A DNA stretch of 64,000 bases from Moringa oleifera (lineage: Eukaryota > Streptophyta > Magnoliopsida > Brassicales > Moringaceae): NCBI GenBank assembly GCA_021397835.1, contig JAJFZO010000742.1:319001-383000 (forward strand), in the 5' to 3' direction. The notes beneath the pieces were generated by a model. That model ran no database searches and had not been told where the DNA came from. It was given only the letters and a program-made list of their open reading frames with translations. Position numbers and translations under genes: made by a program. Below are positions 36,731-48,329 of the stretch, piece by piece; position 1 is the first letter of the stretch; each line of letters opens with the position of its first letter.

Positions 36731-37016
36731 ATGGAAAAGACAGAAACAAGGCACCAAGTGAGGATCTAGTGGTAGGATTGATGGAAGCAACAACAAACGT
36801 GTAGGCACCGTTTTTGGTAGCAATGGTGACATTGACACCCAGCACAACATCTACGGAGAGAAGAACCAAATCATTGAAGGCATCAACAGATCTATGCATC
36901 TGAAAAACACAAATATAAATTATAACTATAATTATCAGATAATATGGCAACCTGGTCGAGTCATAATTTACAATCTACCTGTTCTAATCCTTAACATTTC
37001 AAGGCTTCAGAGATAA
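36731..37016 (+). pseudogene. Family copy J, 5' truncated, plus strand
   Basis: The upstream part (GAAACAAGGCACCAAGTGAGG) matches the linker of copy 59768-60211 but contains an insertion that shifts frame and adds stops. From 36774 one frame is open to TAA at 37014-37016: RIDGSNNKRVGTVFGSNG, then DIDTQHNI, then YGEKNQIIEGINRSMHL, then a long Asn/Tyr-rich end running into what is untranslated sequence in other copies. The promoter and N-terminus are missing. It lies head-to-head with copy I, about 250 bases apart. Confidence 0.7.
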
Positions 37017-37439
37017 AATCCTTTACCTTAGGTGTTTTCTCACCTCTTTTTAATTTCTTTTTTTGGATTGAGAGTATTATGCAGTTAGATTTATGAAAAT
37101 AATAATGAATGATAATTTACTTACTCAAGTCATAAAATCAATATTACTGTTAAATTTCTAGAAACAATAATGAATAATATTAGAAGTATAGATTCCATAA
37201 TGAACCATGATTGATAAGTGGTGGCGACTTGAGACAGAAGCTATACAAAGACAGGTTTCTTACAAATATATTATCCTTTATTGATCTTATTTACTTACTC
37301 AAGCTCCTGTAGAACCGATTAAGGGAAGTGGAGGCTATAATATATCTTATTATATTTTCAGGCATATCAAGAATAGCAGTAGCAGAACACTGAATTGGCA
37401 GTTGCTTTCAAATTATCGTCGTCCAATGTCATTGACTAG

Positions 37440-37730
37440 GTAAACGTGCATGGTGGAATCATCACTAAGACTGATAATAATTTCTTAATCCATGGATAGC
37501 TTTGCCATTAAGCAGAATATCTATTAGTTGTTTGGTGAATTTCAAAATATGATATATGTAGGCTAGCAGGGTTATTTTCCATTTTTAATAATTTACATTT
37601 TGTTTCCTGTTTTGATTTGGAAGGATTTAGTATGCTGAAGGAAGGGTTGTTGGGAGTTACCGAGATTTTTCTGTGACTAGAGCTGAGCTTTCCAGAAGTA
37701 GCAAAACAAGTTACCATGAAGATATGAAAG
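37440..37730 (+). repeat. Duplicated segment, partner of 58690-59110
   Basis: Shared landmarks in order: GGAATCATCA, ATATCTATTAGTT, AGGGTT, TTAATTTACATTTTGTTT or close variants, CTGTTTTGATTTG, AAGGATTTAGT, CTGAGG/CTGAAGG and AAGTTACCATGAA. It includes a decayed version of the family promoter box (GCCATTAAGCAGAATATCTA). Confidence 0.7.
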
Positions 37731-37777
37731 CCAGAGAGCTCTATGAGTTGAATGATTGAAACTAGGGTTTGATAAAA

Positions 37778-37906
37778 GTGAAGAATATATATGATGAGGA
37801 AAATGAAAAATGGTTGGACGAGGAACCTGAAGAAGAAGGGAATGATAACAATAAGTTCACCAAGCAGCAGATGTGCTCCAGGGAACCTCGGATTTGTAGT
37901 CTTTAA
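37778..37906 (+). pseudogene. N-terminal family fragment K (acidic type)
   Basis: A 42-codon frame follows GGGTTTGATAAAA, where the family leader and ATG should be; the ATG is absent. It reads YDEENEKWLDEEPEEEGN, close to YDEETEGWFDQEAEAG of copy A. It ends at TAA 37904-37906 with no tail. Confidence 0.55.
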
Positions 37907-38035
37907 AACTGAAGGCTTTGAATATGAAAACATTTACATATATGTAAATTTGTTCATATTCCAGTATGAATAAGAGACCTTTAAAAATCCAATTTCTCTT
38001 TCATAACTGATTTCAGTCTCTTTCCCCGACAGATC

Positions 38036-38125
38036 TCACCTTTCTTTTACCTGGTTTTGGAACTGCTTTAGCTGGTCTTCCAAATGTTTGACCTTCTGGC
38101 GTCGGTATTCAACATGGCTTTGCAT
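38036..38125 (-). pseudogene. N-terminal family fragment L
   Basis: The ATG at 38125 opens MQSHVEYRRQKVKHLEDQL, then KQFQNQVKER, and stops at TGA 38036-38038. Beyond the stop the frame continues DLSGKETEISYE, matching copy F. It ends near 37975 against fragment K, in tail-to-tail arrangement. A damaged promoter (TTCTTGAA changed to TCTCTTGAAACTGC; TATA changed to TGTATGAG) lies at about 38199-38255. Confidence 0.6.
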
Positions 38126-38299
38126 TGTCAAACCCTTGTTTCAAAGGTTCAACTCAGTGGCCTCTCTCGTACATGTAAATTTAAGTGAACTTGTCTGCTC
38201 ATACAGAAGCAGTTTCAAGAGACCTTCCAGCTTATAATTGCAACGCTACCCATTAGAAAAGAAAAAATATCTTTCTTTACGATGATTTCATTATACATT

Positions 38300-40800
38300 T
38301 TCTTATTCCTTGAATATTGTTATTGTCACAATGGGGTTATCATGGGATCGAACCTTCGAAGCGATTTAGAACTTTTTTGCTGATTTTTTTTTCAAAAAAT
38401 AAAAATAAAAAATTATCAATTATCTTTTTACAGTGTGGTTAAATATTAAAATCTGTTTATTTTTTAAAATTATATTTTAGATCAATAAAAATAAATATAA
38501 ATAAAGTAATATTAGTCTTTCAAAACAAAAAACATAAGTTCAAAAGTGAGTTACGCATCGAGAAGGATTAACATCTTCATGGTGCTCAAAGATTAATACT
38601 AATTAATTATAATTATTTTTCAATTCTAAAATTTACTTGATATTTAAAATTGGTGCCAAAAGGAAATCTTTCAAAAGAAATTTGATAATATACAAGAAAA
38701 AGAAATAAGTGGAATTTTAACTTCCGAAGAATACCAAAGTTTAACTCATATTTTATTTTTAATTTTTAAATTTTTTTTTAATGATGGAGGACATAGAGTC
38801 TCGTTTTTTCTCAATTTTTAATTTTAAAATATTTTTATGATGAAAAATATAAAAATCTCACCTTGTTCAATTTTTGATCTTTAAAAACATTTTTTATAAT
38901 AGAAATATAAAGGTTTTATTTTTATTTAATCTTTAATTTTAAAATATTTTTTTATAATTTGTGCAAGCACAACATGTTAATGCTAAAGTAAAACAGCTAA
39001 CAAAACTTTGTAAAGCATAATTTCAACTTTACATGACCCTAACACAAGCAAACTACTAATATTTAATATTTAAATTTAAACATTAAACCTAACTTTCATA
39101 TTTCTATTAATTAAAAATATAAATAAATTTAAGATCATACAAACAATATATTTTTTATTTTGTTGAAAATATTTTAGAGAATACAAAAGATTATCTCTTG
39201 ATTTTTTTAATTATCTTAAATAATGTAATTTTTTAAAAATAATTTTTATATAAAAAATAAGAAAACATCTCTTTTGAATTTTTTTATACTTTAGAAACTT
39301 AAGATATATATATTAATTTTTAAAAATAATTTTTATTTTAAAAAATAATGAAAATCTCTCTCTTAAAACTTGAATTTTTACGCACTCAAAAAACTAATTA
39401 TATATTTTTAAAATATTTTTTATATTAAAAAGTATGAAAATTTCTATTTTAAGATCTTTTCATACCCTCAAAGTTTATGATATATTTTACTTTTAAAGTA
39501 ATTTTATATTAGAAAGTATAAAAACTTTTCTATACATACTTCTGATAAACTCAAGAAAGTTATTCTAACTAACAAACTGAATTTTGTTTAGAGCATGTGT
39601 TTGGAGGATCCAGAAACTAGCCTATTAAAATTAAAACTAAGAAGTCATCATTTTAGCAATTTTCATTACTTAATTTGGAATAACTATCATCTTAATCTAA
39701 AATTTCTTTGCTCACTTAACATGGAACAACTATCCGAAGATGCAATACTTATTTAAGCATCGAAAACTTGTACCCTTTTAGTGGGAATGTTTATGAGAAA
39801 TTAGATAATGAGCTGAGTTTGTTTTCATTGTCACTTGTCAAGGGATCAAATTTCAAATTCAAAAGACCAGCTTACTAAATATAGAAGTACTCTAGCTAAT
39901 ACAATTCATGTTACACTAGCCATTTGATATATAACTTATCCAAGTAGTCACCTTTATAGCAACATAGACAAAGTATTTATTTGTTGTTTAAACAAAGAAC
40001 TTGTTCTTGTGCATGTCCAAAGGGCATGAAGTTATTATAAAAGAAAATATTTCAAACTTGGCCATTGCCATATATTATTTTGGTAAAGAATTCTTACATC
40101 AAGAAGTGGCATTTTCCACAACATTGCCAAGAAAATAATAAGTTCATTGTTGTAAATTTAACAAAAGCAAATACACATAAAAATAATAATTCTAATATAA
40201 ATAACAATTTTGAATAGTAAGTGAAGAGAAAAATAAGAGAATAACACAAATTTACATAATTTAGAAATATGCCAACATTCATAAGGTACAACATAAGATA
40301 TTTTTCTACTAGAATAAAATTATAAAGACAACGGAAAGATACTCTCTTATTCTCAATACCTTCTTCCTAAAAACAGGTCGGAATCCACAACTCTTTGAAC
40401 TTAAAAGAATAGATTATAGGAAATACAAAAATGAGGTGCTTGGAACCCTTTTTTCTTTAGGTACTTAAATAGGAGAAAACATAGACTAGATAACTATTAA
40501 GAACACGTCATCTCTAATGATAACTACATAGATGATGATCATCTTTAAAATACACTATAACAAAATATACTTTAATGATGCTTAATAAATAACTATTTTC
40601 AAAAAATAATTATTAAAAACATCCAAAAAATCGAGTAAATAACTGTGGCTCTTGGAAAAAGCATGGACAAAACCTTTCATTTTAAATCAATTTTTTCAAA
40701 TTTCTTGTCGGGTCTTACCAAGCTGACTAGAAAATCTACATTTGTCATGGGCTTCAATTGAATTGACTATGAATTTATGATTATTTAGGGCTTCTAATTT
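38300..40800. other. AT-rich DNA, possible LTR remnant
   Basis: Phrases near 38325-38400 (GGATCGAACCTTCGAAGCGA) and 38548-38585 (GAGTTACGCATCGAGAAGGA) are of a type common in plant LTRs. I found no partner copy in the window, so a solo LTR is only a suggestion. No gene is visible. Confidence 0.25.
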
Positions 40801-41755
40801 TCGCTATCGTGCCGCTTCTTCCCTTTCTTTCTATCTCTTGACCTATCTCTTACTCTCTTCCTTTTTTTCTCTCTCTCACCAACTTACCCACCAGTAAGAT
40901 TCTTCTAGCCTAGTAGCCCCTGGTGAAGATTACCGATTTTCAGTCACTGCTAATATTCTGAGGTATGGAATCCTTGGAAGCAATTTATTGTTCCTTTCTT
41001 TAATTTATAGTTTTAACTAGATGAATCTTATGCCTAAAATTTTCATTTGTTTTGTAGAGCAATAGGTAGAGGTTTGATTAATATACAACCAACATATGCT
41101 TGTATTAGATGTTATTGCTTTAATATCCTACTCTTTCTTCTTTTACATTATTTTGTTACCAATTTGGTAGTACTAGGCAAGGTACATATATACGTCTACT
41201 TGGTGGCCATTGAAACTTTAGTAAATAAGAGGAAATTAAAATTTAATTGATGTCTACTATGTTATGTTGCTCAGACATGACACTTCATCAATATATATCT
41301 ATTGCTTCTTCTTTTTTTGAGTTTCCTTTATTTTTATATATACTTTTGGGTTAGGGGCAGAGTGGAGCAATGCCTTTTAAAAAAGATATGCAAATATATT
41401 ATGGGTTCTTCATCAATCAAAGCTCTTTAATCACTTAATTTTGGTGATGGAAATAAAACCTGCAAACATATCAGTCATATCCTCGAGTTTAAGAGGCATA
41501 TAGTGGTTATAGATTCTTGGTATTTCATAGTCATCTTGTTAATTAATTTATTTAGCATCTGGCACCTTTGTGGAACCTAAATATGATTGCTGTATCATGT
41601 CCAGATTTCTATTTGATAGTATTATCTTTCCATGCTTCAAAGATATCTTCAAATTTTCTTTGTTAATCTTTTTTGCAATTAATAATAAATATGATTGTTT
41701 AGCTTTTCTCCCCTAGATAAAGATCCTTTTTTTTTCATAAAATGTACTTTTGATG
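40801..41755. other. Intergenic region left of the CACTA element
   Basis: A pyrimidine-rich stretch at 40815-40900 followed by less AT-rich sequence resembles a gene leader, but I cannot find a coding frame to support it. The open frame at 41047-41250 has no motif. Confidence 0.3.
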
Positions 41756-41900
41756 CACTACAAGAAAAATTATTTTTAATAACAGTATTTTATGACGGTC
41801 TTTTATGAACGTCATTAAAAAATTGAATACATAACGGTCTGAAAAGATCGTCATAAAAAACGTAACATACATGACGATCCCAAGAGACCGTCATAAAAAA
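41756..41900 (+). repeat. CACTA left end with subterminal repeats
   Basis: The terminal CACTACAAGAAAA is followed by repeated ACGGTC / GACCGT / GATCGTCAT words in both orientations within about 140 bases. Confidence 0.8.
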
Positions 41901-43580
41901 TCTGTAATTAAAAAAAAAAAGTTTGTGATGGAGATTCGAACCCAATCTCTTGATAAATGCCATTGCCATCTAACCAAAGCAAAAGACATGGCATGTCTTG
42001 GACATATTGATATTTAATTTAAATACTTGATTGAAAATGCAAATGTTTGTTTAGTAAAACATATGTTTGAATTATTTTGAGAAAAAAAGCATGGAGGCCT
42101 ACTTAAACCCAAGTTCTCTTAATCAATTTTATGAGACTTGACCACTCAGTCAACTAGAATCTTGTGTAATGATTTTAACAGTAATAATATTTAAATAGTA
42201 TACAGGATGTACTATAAATATCTAGAAAGCTCTTCACCCACGCAGTGGCAGTGGTGTTCTTCATTCTCCCCCGAAAATACTAGTCTTTGAAATAGAAATT
42301 TCTCTCTTTCAACATCATATAATCAATGAAAAGCTTCATTCTGTCAAGAAATTTTATGAAATAGACTTCGTACATTGTCGGATGATACCATTAAAGCAAA
42401 AAAATAGTATGTAAAACTAATCAAATCTTCATCTCACATTGTTAGAGAGAGAGAGAGAGATTTTTTTTTGTTGATTCTTCCAATTTCTTGCTTAGTTTTG
42501 TTCTAAAATTTTCTTCTCTTGGCATTATGCATTTTCAGATGATACCCATGTTTGTTACCCTTGTGATACTGAAAATTGTAAGTAAATGAAGTGAGAAATG
42601 AAGGGAGAAATTGTAAGCCATGGCTGGGGCTGCCAAGTTTCTCCTAATGGTGTAACAAAGCCACACCCAAGTGTGTACTATGCATCTATTTGTGGAAAAG
42701 TAAAACCTAACATAGACAAATTAGCTCTATTTCTTTCTCTCTATGTATATGTATTTAGTAGCTTAGACAGCCTTAGGTACTGCCTTCACAGGCTGCGTTT
42801 TCTCATCCCTATAGGCAGGAAGGCTTGTTGTCAAAGCATGCTTGCTCGTTCTTGGACCAGAATTTTAGATTATAAATGTTAGTTGGTTGGCAATTCGGAC
42901 ACTTAATTCTTTCTCATCTAAGATATCTTTGTGCTATTCAAAGTTCTCGTCCATATTTATCTATTGATAATTGAATCCTAGGTTGATAATTGAATTTCGG
43001 AGAATCATCACACATGTAAGCTTGGAAAAAGAGCTACCACTTGATTGACCCTGCCACATGGAAGATAAAAGCACCAATATTCTATCATTTTGCCGCATAT
43101 GGGTGCCATAATATAGGATTACCATTTAGTACATGAATTGAATCCTTGAGAGAAACCAATAATAAAGAATAATCATTGAGAGAAAAAGTTTACTAATACT
43201 CTGATATTTCAATTAAAGTGAAACTTTTTTAGTATTTTTCTGTGCTAGTAATAAAGGTTTTTTTTCTCACAGATGATATGGTTCATCATGCAGGATAATT
43301 GCTGTGATAGTCAATTGCTCGTTTGAAGGAAAGGAAAGATTGTTACATATTAATAGAACTTGAAAGAAAAGTGAAAACCCTTCAGACAAAAGTCATTACT
43401 TTTTCTGCATAGATAACATCATTCCAGGTTGGTAATTTCTTAGTAATCTACTAATGTACCATATGTTTACAAGAAATAGTCCTCGCTTTGCCTGAGGCCT
43501 TTCAGTCTAATAGGCACCTTGTTTTTTAATCTTATTTTTACAATAACATTACTTTACATGATATGTATTACATACTTGAA

Positions 43581-45600
43581 ATGGGTATAAATGATGAAAT
43601 CAGTGAGGATGATGTTGACTATATACGATCCGATTGTGATGGAACTTGGATTGATGAAGCTTACAAGTAAACTTTTTAACTGAAGGCAAAAAGGTTTGAT
43701 TGTTTTCCTTTTTCTTTTATGATAGTATTATTTATTGCAAAAACTAGTATCATATAATGAATTATACTTTAATTATTTATTTGGATTAAATTTTGTGTTT
43801 GTAGGATTGCAGATATGACTAAGAAGTTGTCAGATTCGCCTACTAAATCCAAAGGACCAACAAAATTATTGAACCAGAAAAATTTAGGGACAAAGAAGGT
43901 GGTACAGTTTAATTCAAAAGGTGTACCATATGGTGCTGAAGCTAAATCCCTTATGTCTACTCTTGGAGTTCTTGCACGTACCACGATACTTATAACTTAT
44001 AGTGACTGGCGAAAGGTTCTTGATGATTTGAAAGAAAAAATGTGGGAATATGTTTAGGTTTAACACTTTCACCCTAAATATTTAATTATTATACTTTTTA
44101 TTAGCATAGTAACTTATCAAATTTCATTTATAGGATGCATTTGAAATTGATCATCGCATGAAAAAGTCTATTTTGCAATCAATTGGCAACAAATTTAGAA
44201 CATTCAAGAATATCCTGACAACAACATATATAATGCCTTTTGTCGACAATCTTGATGCTATAGTGAGACTACCTTTGATCTACAGTTTCATTTCACAAAA
44301 TGATTGGGAGAGGTTTGTTAAATCACGACTATCAGAGAATTTTAAGGTACATTTATGTTATAATATATGTTTTAAACAATAAATATTTCATGTTTCTTCA
44401 TTAACTATAATGACGTTGCAAAAATTGAGTGAGGAACAAAAAAAAAAAGATAAAAACATAGTAAATATCCTCATCGATTAAGTCGAGGTGGATATGCAAC
44501 CTTAGAGCACAAATTGGTAACCTTCTCACTCTTACATTCTTTGTGATGATTTGAAGATATATTCTTTCTAATTTTTAATTTATTACTCTATCTTTACAGA
44601 AAGCAGAACTCAAAGTAGAAGGGAAGATTGATCGTAGTGAATTATGGAAGCTAGCGCAACAAGATAAAGAAGGACATTATGCACCAAAAACGATGCCTAT
44701 CATTGAAAAAATTATAAATGTTTTTCTTTTTTTTTTTTTTGAATCTTACAAAAGCGTTAAAAATCTTGTCTTTAAAAGCAATGAGGCACTAAGGGAATTT
44801 TATTCACGCAGTAAGGTAGTATAGTCTAACCAACTGGAATGCCACTTTTTCTTGGCTTATGAACAAAGACACCCAGATAGAAAGTATTCTATATTTTTCT
44901 TCCCTAATTATTTTCTGGACACACTTAAAGTTAAGTTGCAATATTTTATGTTCATTGCATGCAAGTCATCAATAATAGCTTATAAAATTAGGCAAATTAA
45001 TTTATATGAAATTTATACTTAATTTGGTATGGATTATTATAGGATGAGTTAATGGAGCAGTCAAAAGCTAGCACCATTACATTCTTAGGCAGTAATAACA
45101 TTTTAAGCAAAGCTCTTGGTACTAATAAGCATAGGGGTCGAGTTACATAAGTTGGAAAGTTTATCACTTCTTCGGTCTTTTTTTTTTTTTACTCCTAATG
45201 AGGTAGCATATCTAGAAGCTCGCTTGGCTGAGGTAGAGCAAAAACTGTTGTTGTTGACTCAAGGCAGCATAGATACACATTCACGTGTTGTACAACTTGA
45301 AGGTCATAGCTCTAATAAGATACAAAAACTCGATTCACCAATGCTTATGAAGGATTCTTGCGATGCTTTTGATGAAGATTTAAGGATGAAGGTATTTACT
45401 TATTTATTTAATGCTATAGACATTGTTTTTACTATTAATTATTATTAATAATGTTTTTTTTTTTTGTGAATAGGGTGTTGTATGTAAATTAGTAGTGGAT
45501 ACACTAGAAAATGTTGTTGCAATGGGCACTATTATTGATGGTTTCTCTGCTAATTTTGTGGTTTCTATTGATCAAATATTTAGTTAAGATGCTCGACTAC
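43581..45600 (+). pseudogene. TNPA-like En/Spm transposase exons, decayed
   Basis: The pieces follow a coherent exon order. 43581-43670 gives MGINDEISEDDVDYIRSDCD. 43806-44055 includes STLGVLARTTILITYSDWRK and ends WEY. A piece from about 44134 to 44346 gives DAFEIDHRMKKSILQSIGNK and later WERFVKSRLSENFK. A piece from about 44600 gives ELWKLAQQDKEGHYAP. A piece at 45040-45260 gives ALGTNKHRGRVT, then a stop, VGKFITSSVF, then YLEARLAEVEQKL. GT and AG dinucleotides sit at several joints. The order resembles the plant transposase (Ptta/En/Spm) family, which binds element ends. Stops and shifts show it is not functional. Confidence 0.7.
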
Positions 45601-46985
45601 CTATTGAAAATGAGGATGAATATCTTATATTTATTAAAGATGCATTGGGTCATCATGTAAGTTGGCCTAAAGACTTGGTTTCTACTTATATTGTTATGGA
45701 GGTATGAGACAATTTTAATTGTGGTATATTATCTTTGTTTCTTTTCTTGTTAAAATTATTTGACTTTTAAAATTTATTATTGTCACATGTTTGGAGACAA
45801 AGGAAAAGGAAATCAGTAAAAAAGTGGGATCCATTTCTGAGGAAGCTCTAGAGCAGTTCGTAAAAGCAGCTTATCCATTGATGATTAATATGCGAAATAA
45901 AGTTAGAGTAAGATTTGATGATGATGTTTTTTGCTGTCCATTTTATTGCTATATTGGCTCAGAAGGTTGCTCTGTCATGATTGATAAAAAAGAACTGGGA
46001 GGAACTAGCATTTGTCTGTATATTAGGTGAGATAGAAATTTAATATCAGTTTATTTCAATATCAATATTTATATGACTTAACTTTCAATTTGTTTACTTT
46101 TAGATATCTACATGCTAATTTGAAGGATACGAAAAAGTTGAAACAATTTAGCTTCATTAATCCTGTGATTTTCTCACTCTTCGGTGGACTAAACAATGAA
46201 AGTAGGTTAAAAGATAGAGCACGACATATTGCTGAGCAGTTAGAAAAAGCACATTCAAACCAAATTCTTTTAATGCCTTACAATCCAAAGTAAGAAATTT
46301 TTATCTTAATTGCTTTACCAAGACATATCTCATTTGGCTATTTATCATCTTTCGTTTTTCTTATTACGAATAGATTTTATTGAGAATTAGTGGTTATTGA
46401 TATGGTATCATCAATAATGTATCATTTGGATTCTTTGGGTCATGAAATAGGACCTGATCTTAAAAAAATTGTGACCATATGAGTATAAGTTTTAATTTAT
46501 GTCTTTTGTTTATTGATTTCATTATTACTTCTAAATACTACATATTTTCAAATGTTTATTGGTTAATGATACAGTGGTTTTCAAATGTTTCGTGTGAGAT
46601 CAAATATTACATGGCAACGAATTCAAGTGAGTTCATTTTATTTTTTCATTATTAATAATATTAAAAATAATGTGTTAATGATTATATTTCTACTTGTATA
46701 GGCACCAATTCAAAGAGATGGTATAGAATGTGGCTATTTTGTACTTTGATTTATGAAGGAAATAATTGAAGATCCAAAAATTCTTTGTGAGAAGGTCAAA
46801 TTATTTATTTTATTTACATATTAAATATTTTATATTTATGAATGATATCAAATTGATTATGTTATCTTCTTTTGTGTTTTAATCTTAAGTTCAATCATAA
46901 GGATACATACCGTAATGAAGAAATTGATGAAGTACGTGGTGAATGGGCTATGAATGTACAATAGTTACTATCATAGCCAGGTATA
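45600..46985 (+). pseudogene. ULP1-like (C48) cysteine protease region in the CACTA element, decayed
   Basis: Following a linker (EDEYLIFIKDALGHHVSWP), exons give EEALEQFVKAAYPLMINMR, then GFQMFRVRSN, and near 46380 FY-stop-ELVVID with SIMYHLDSLGHEIGPD. Near 46705 comes APIQRDGIECGYFVL, then a stop, FMKEIIEDP. The layout matches plant ULP1-type proteases carried by CACTA elements: an HW pair, a catalytic D in YHLDSL and a catalytic C in ECGYFV (TGT at 46729-46731). Here the HW pair is replaced by Tyr and TGA, and a further TGA follows the cysteine. The final piece, EEIDEVRGEWAMNV, is also typical. The gene is inactive. Confidence 0.7.
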
Positions 46986-47789
46986 TAATCCTTGTTAGCT
47001 CATTAATAGTGGATTTTAATTGTATGTTGTTTGTCTTGGTTAAATTCAAGTATTATGAACTAATTCTATTCATTAAACACTCTACTCATTCTATCCATTG
47101 AGCCATCTACTAATTTTATTGAGTTCTTTATCAGTTTTATTAAGAATTCTGTAAATGTCACCTTTAAGCAGTTAGTAAAGTAAAAAATAAGAAAAAGTAT
47201 TCAAGCATGCAAATGAAATAAATATGTTAATAATGAGTTAATTTTCACACTTACTGTTGCATTACAAGAAGTTACATTTTTTATGCCTAGATGTAGGGAA
47301 TTAGAATAAAAAATTGCATATTATGATTAATATATACTTTATAGGTTACAAAAAGTTATATTTTTGACATCTAGATGCATTTCCAACCTTTTATTATATT
47401 TGATTTTCAAGCTTTATTACAATTGCTTATTTATTTTGATATGTAAATTAATTATATGGTAAATAGAGCTTATATAATAATGTATCTTTTCTATATCTAT
47501 TGCAGGAGTGACACATCTAATGCACTGGGTATTTTTTGATGCAATGGTAGAACGGAGCAGTGAAAATGACAATTATATAATTTAATTTGTAGATATTTTG
47601 TTCATTTTTGATACTTAATATTATTTTATTTTGTAAAATGATAATAGTTGTAGTTATAAATATATGTAATTTTTTTGTTTGACATTTTTATATTGTTTGA
47701 TTATAATTGTAAAAAAAATGACAAATATTAATTAATTTATAAAAATTATAAAAAAAATTTGTGATTAAGTAATAAAATAATAAAACATA

Positions 47790-48098
47790 AACATTTTTTA
47801 TGATGGTCATAAAAACCGTCATAAAAAGTACATAATTAAATTTTTTTTAATGACGATCATAAAGACCGTCATGATATCATCAATATATTTTATGACGGTT
47901 TGTAATGGACCGTCATAAGTTTTCTCATTAATATTCTAACTTTTTAATGACGGTTAAAAACCGTCAACAATTTATGATGGTCTTTTAGACTGTCATAAAG
48001 TTTCTATAATATCACTTATAATGATAGTTTTTTAACCGTCATAAAAAGCTTTTTATGACGGGCATTTCCCATCACAAAAGATTTGTTTTCTTGCAGTG
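47790..48098 (-). repeat. CACTA right end with subterminal repeats
   Basis: Repeated TTATGACGGT and ACCGTCATAA words in both orientations fill about 270 bases before the terminal TTTTCTTGCAGTG. Confidence 0.8.
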
Positions 48099-48200
48099 AC
48101 GTTTATTTCTTCCACCTACTCCCCTGCCTCTAACCTATAAGTTACTCAATCTATTTTCTATAAGAGTCTTGGCTTTTGAGAAAGTGGCTCGATCCAATCT

Positions 48201-48326
48201 ATGGAAACTTCCCAACCAAGTTCTAGCAATCTTAAAGATGTAGATGTGAGGGGTACAATTGATTTTTCATTTGAAGGTCCTAGCAAGGAAAAGAATACAA
48301 AAGATAAAATCATAAGTAAGTAGGAT
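48201..48326 (+). CDS. Possible first exon or fragment (41 aa)
   Basis: The frame METSQPSSSNLKDVDVRGTI, then DFSFEGPSKEKNTKDK, ends near a good splice-donor-like ATAAGTAAGT. It is polar and not AT-biased, unlike the flanks. I do not recognise it. It could be part of a gene or of another transposon. Confidence 0.2.
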
Positions 48327-48329
48327 ATA

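Larger units (their letters stand above)
41756..48098. mobile_element. CACTA (En/Spm-type) DNA transposon, about 6.3 kb
   Basis: The left end is CACTACAAGAAAA (41756). The right end is TTTTCTTGCAGTG (to 48098), an inverted repeat with one mismatch. Subterminal regions are packed with inverted words, ATGACGGTC and GACCGTCAT, at about 41795-41900 and 47800-48060, as is usual for CACTA elements. Flanking triplets are ATG (left) and ACG (right), a target duplication with one difference. Inside are broken exons of a plant En/Spm TNPA-type protein and of a ULP1-like protease. I see no TNP2-type (TNPD) transposase, so it is probably non-autonomous as well as decayed. Confidence 0.85.

Noticed and set aside
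41047..41250. Plus-strand 67-codon frame
   Set aside because: It has hydrophobic AT-rich composition, no motif and no supporting splice structure.
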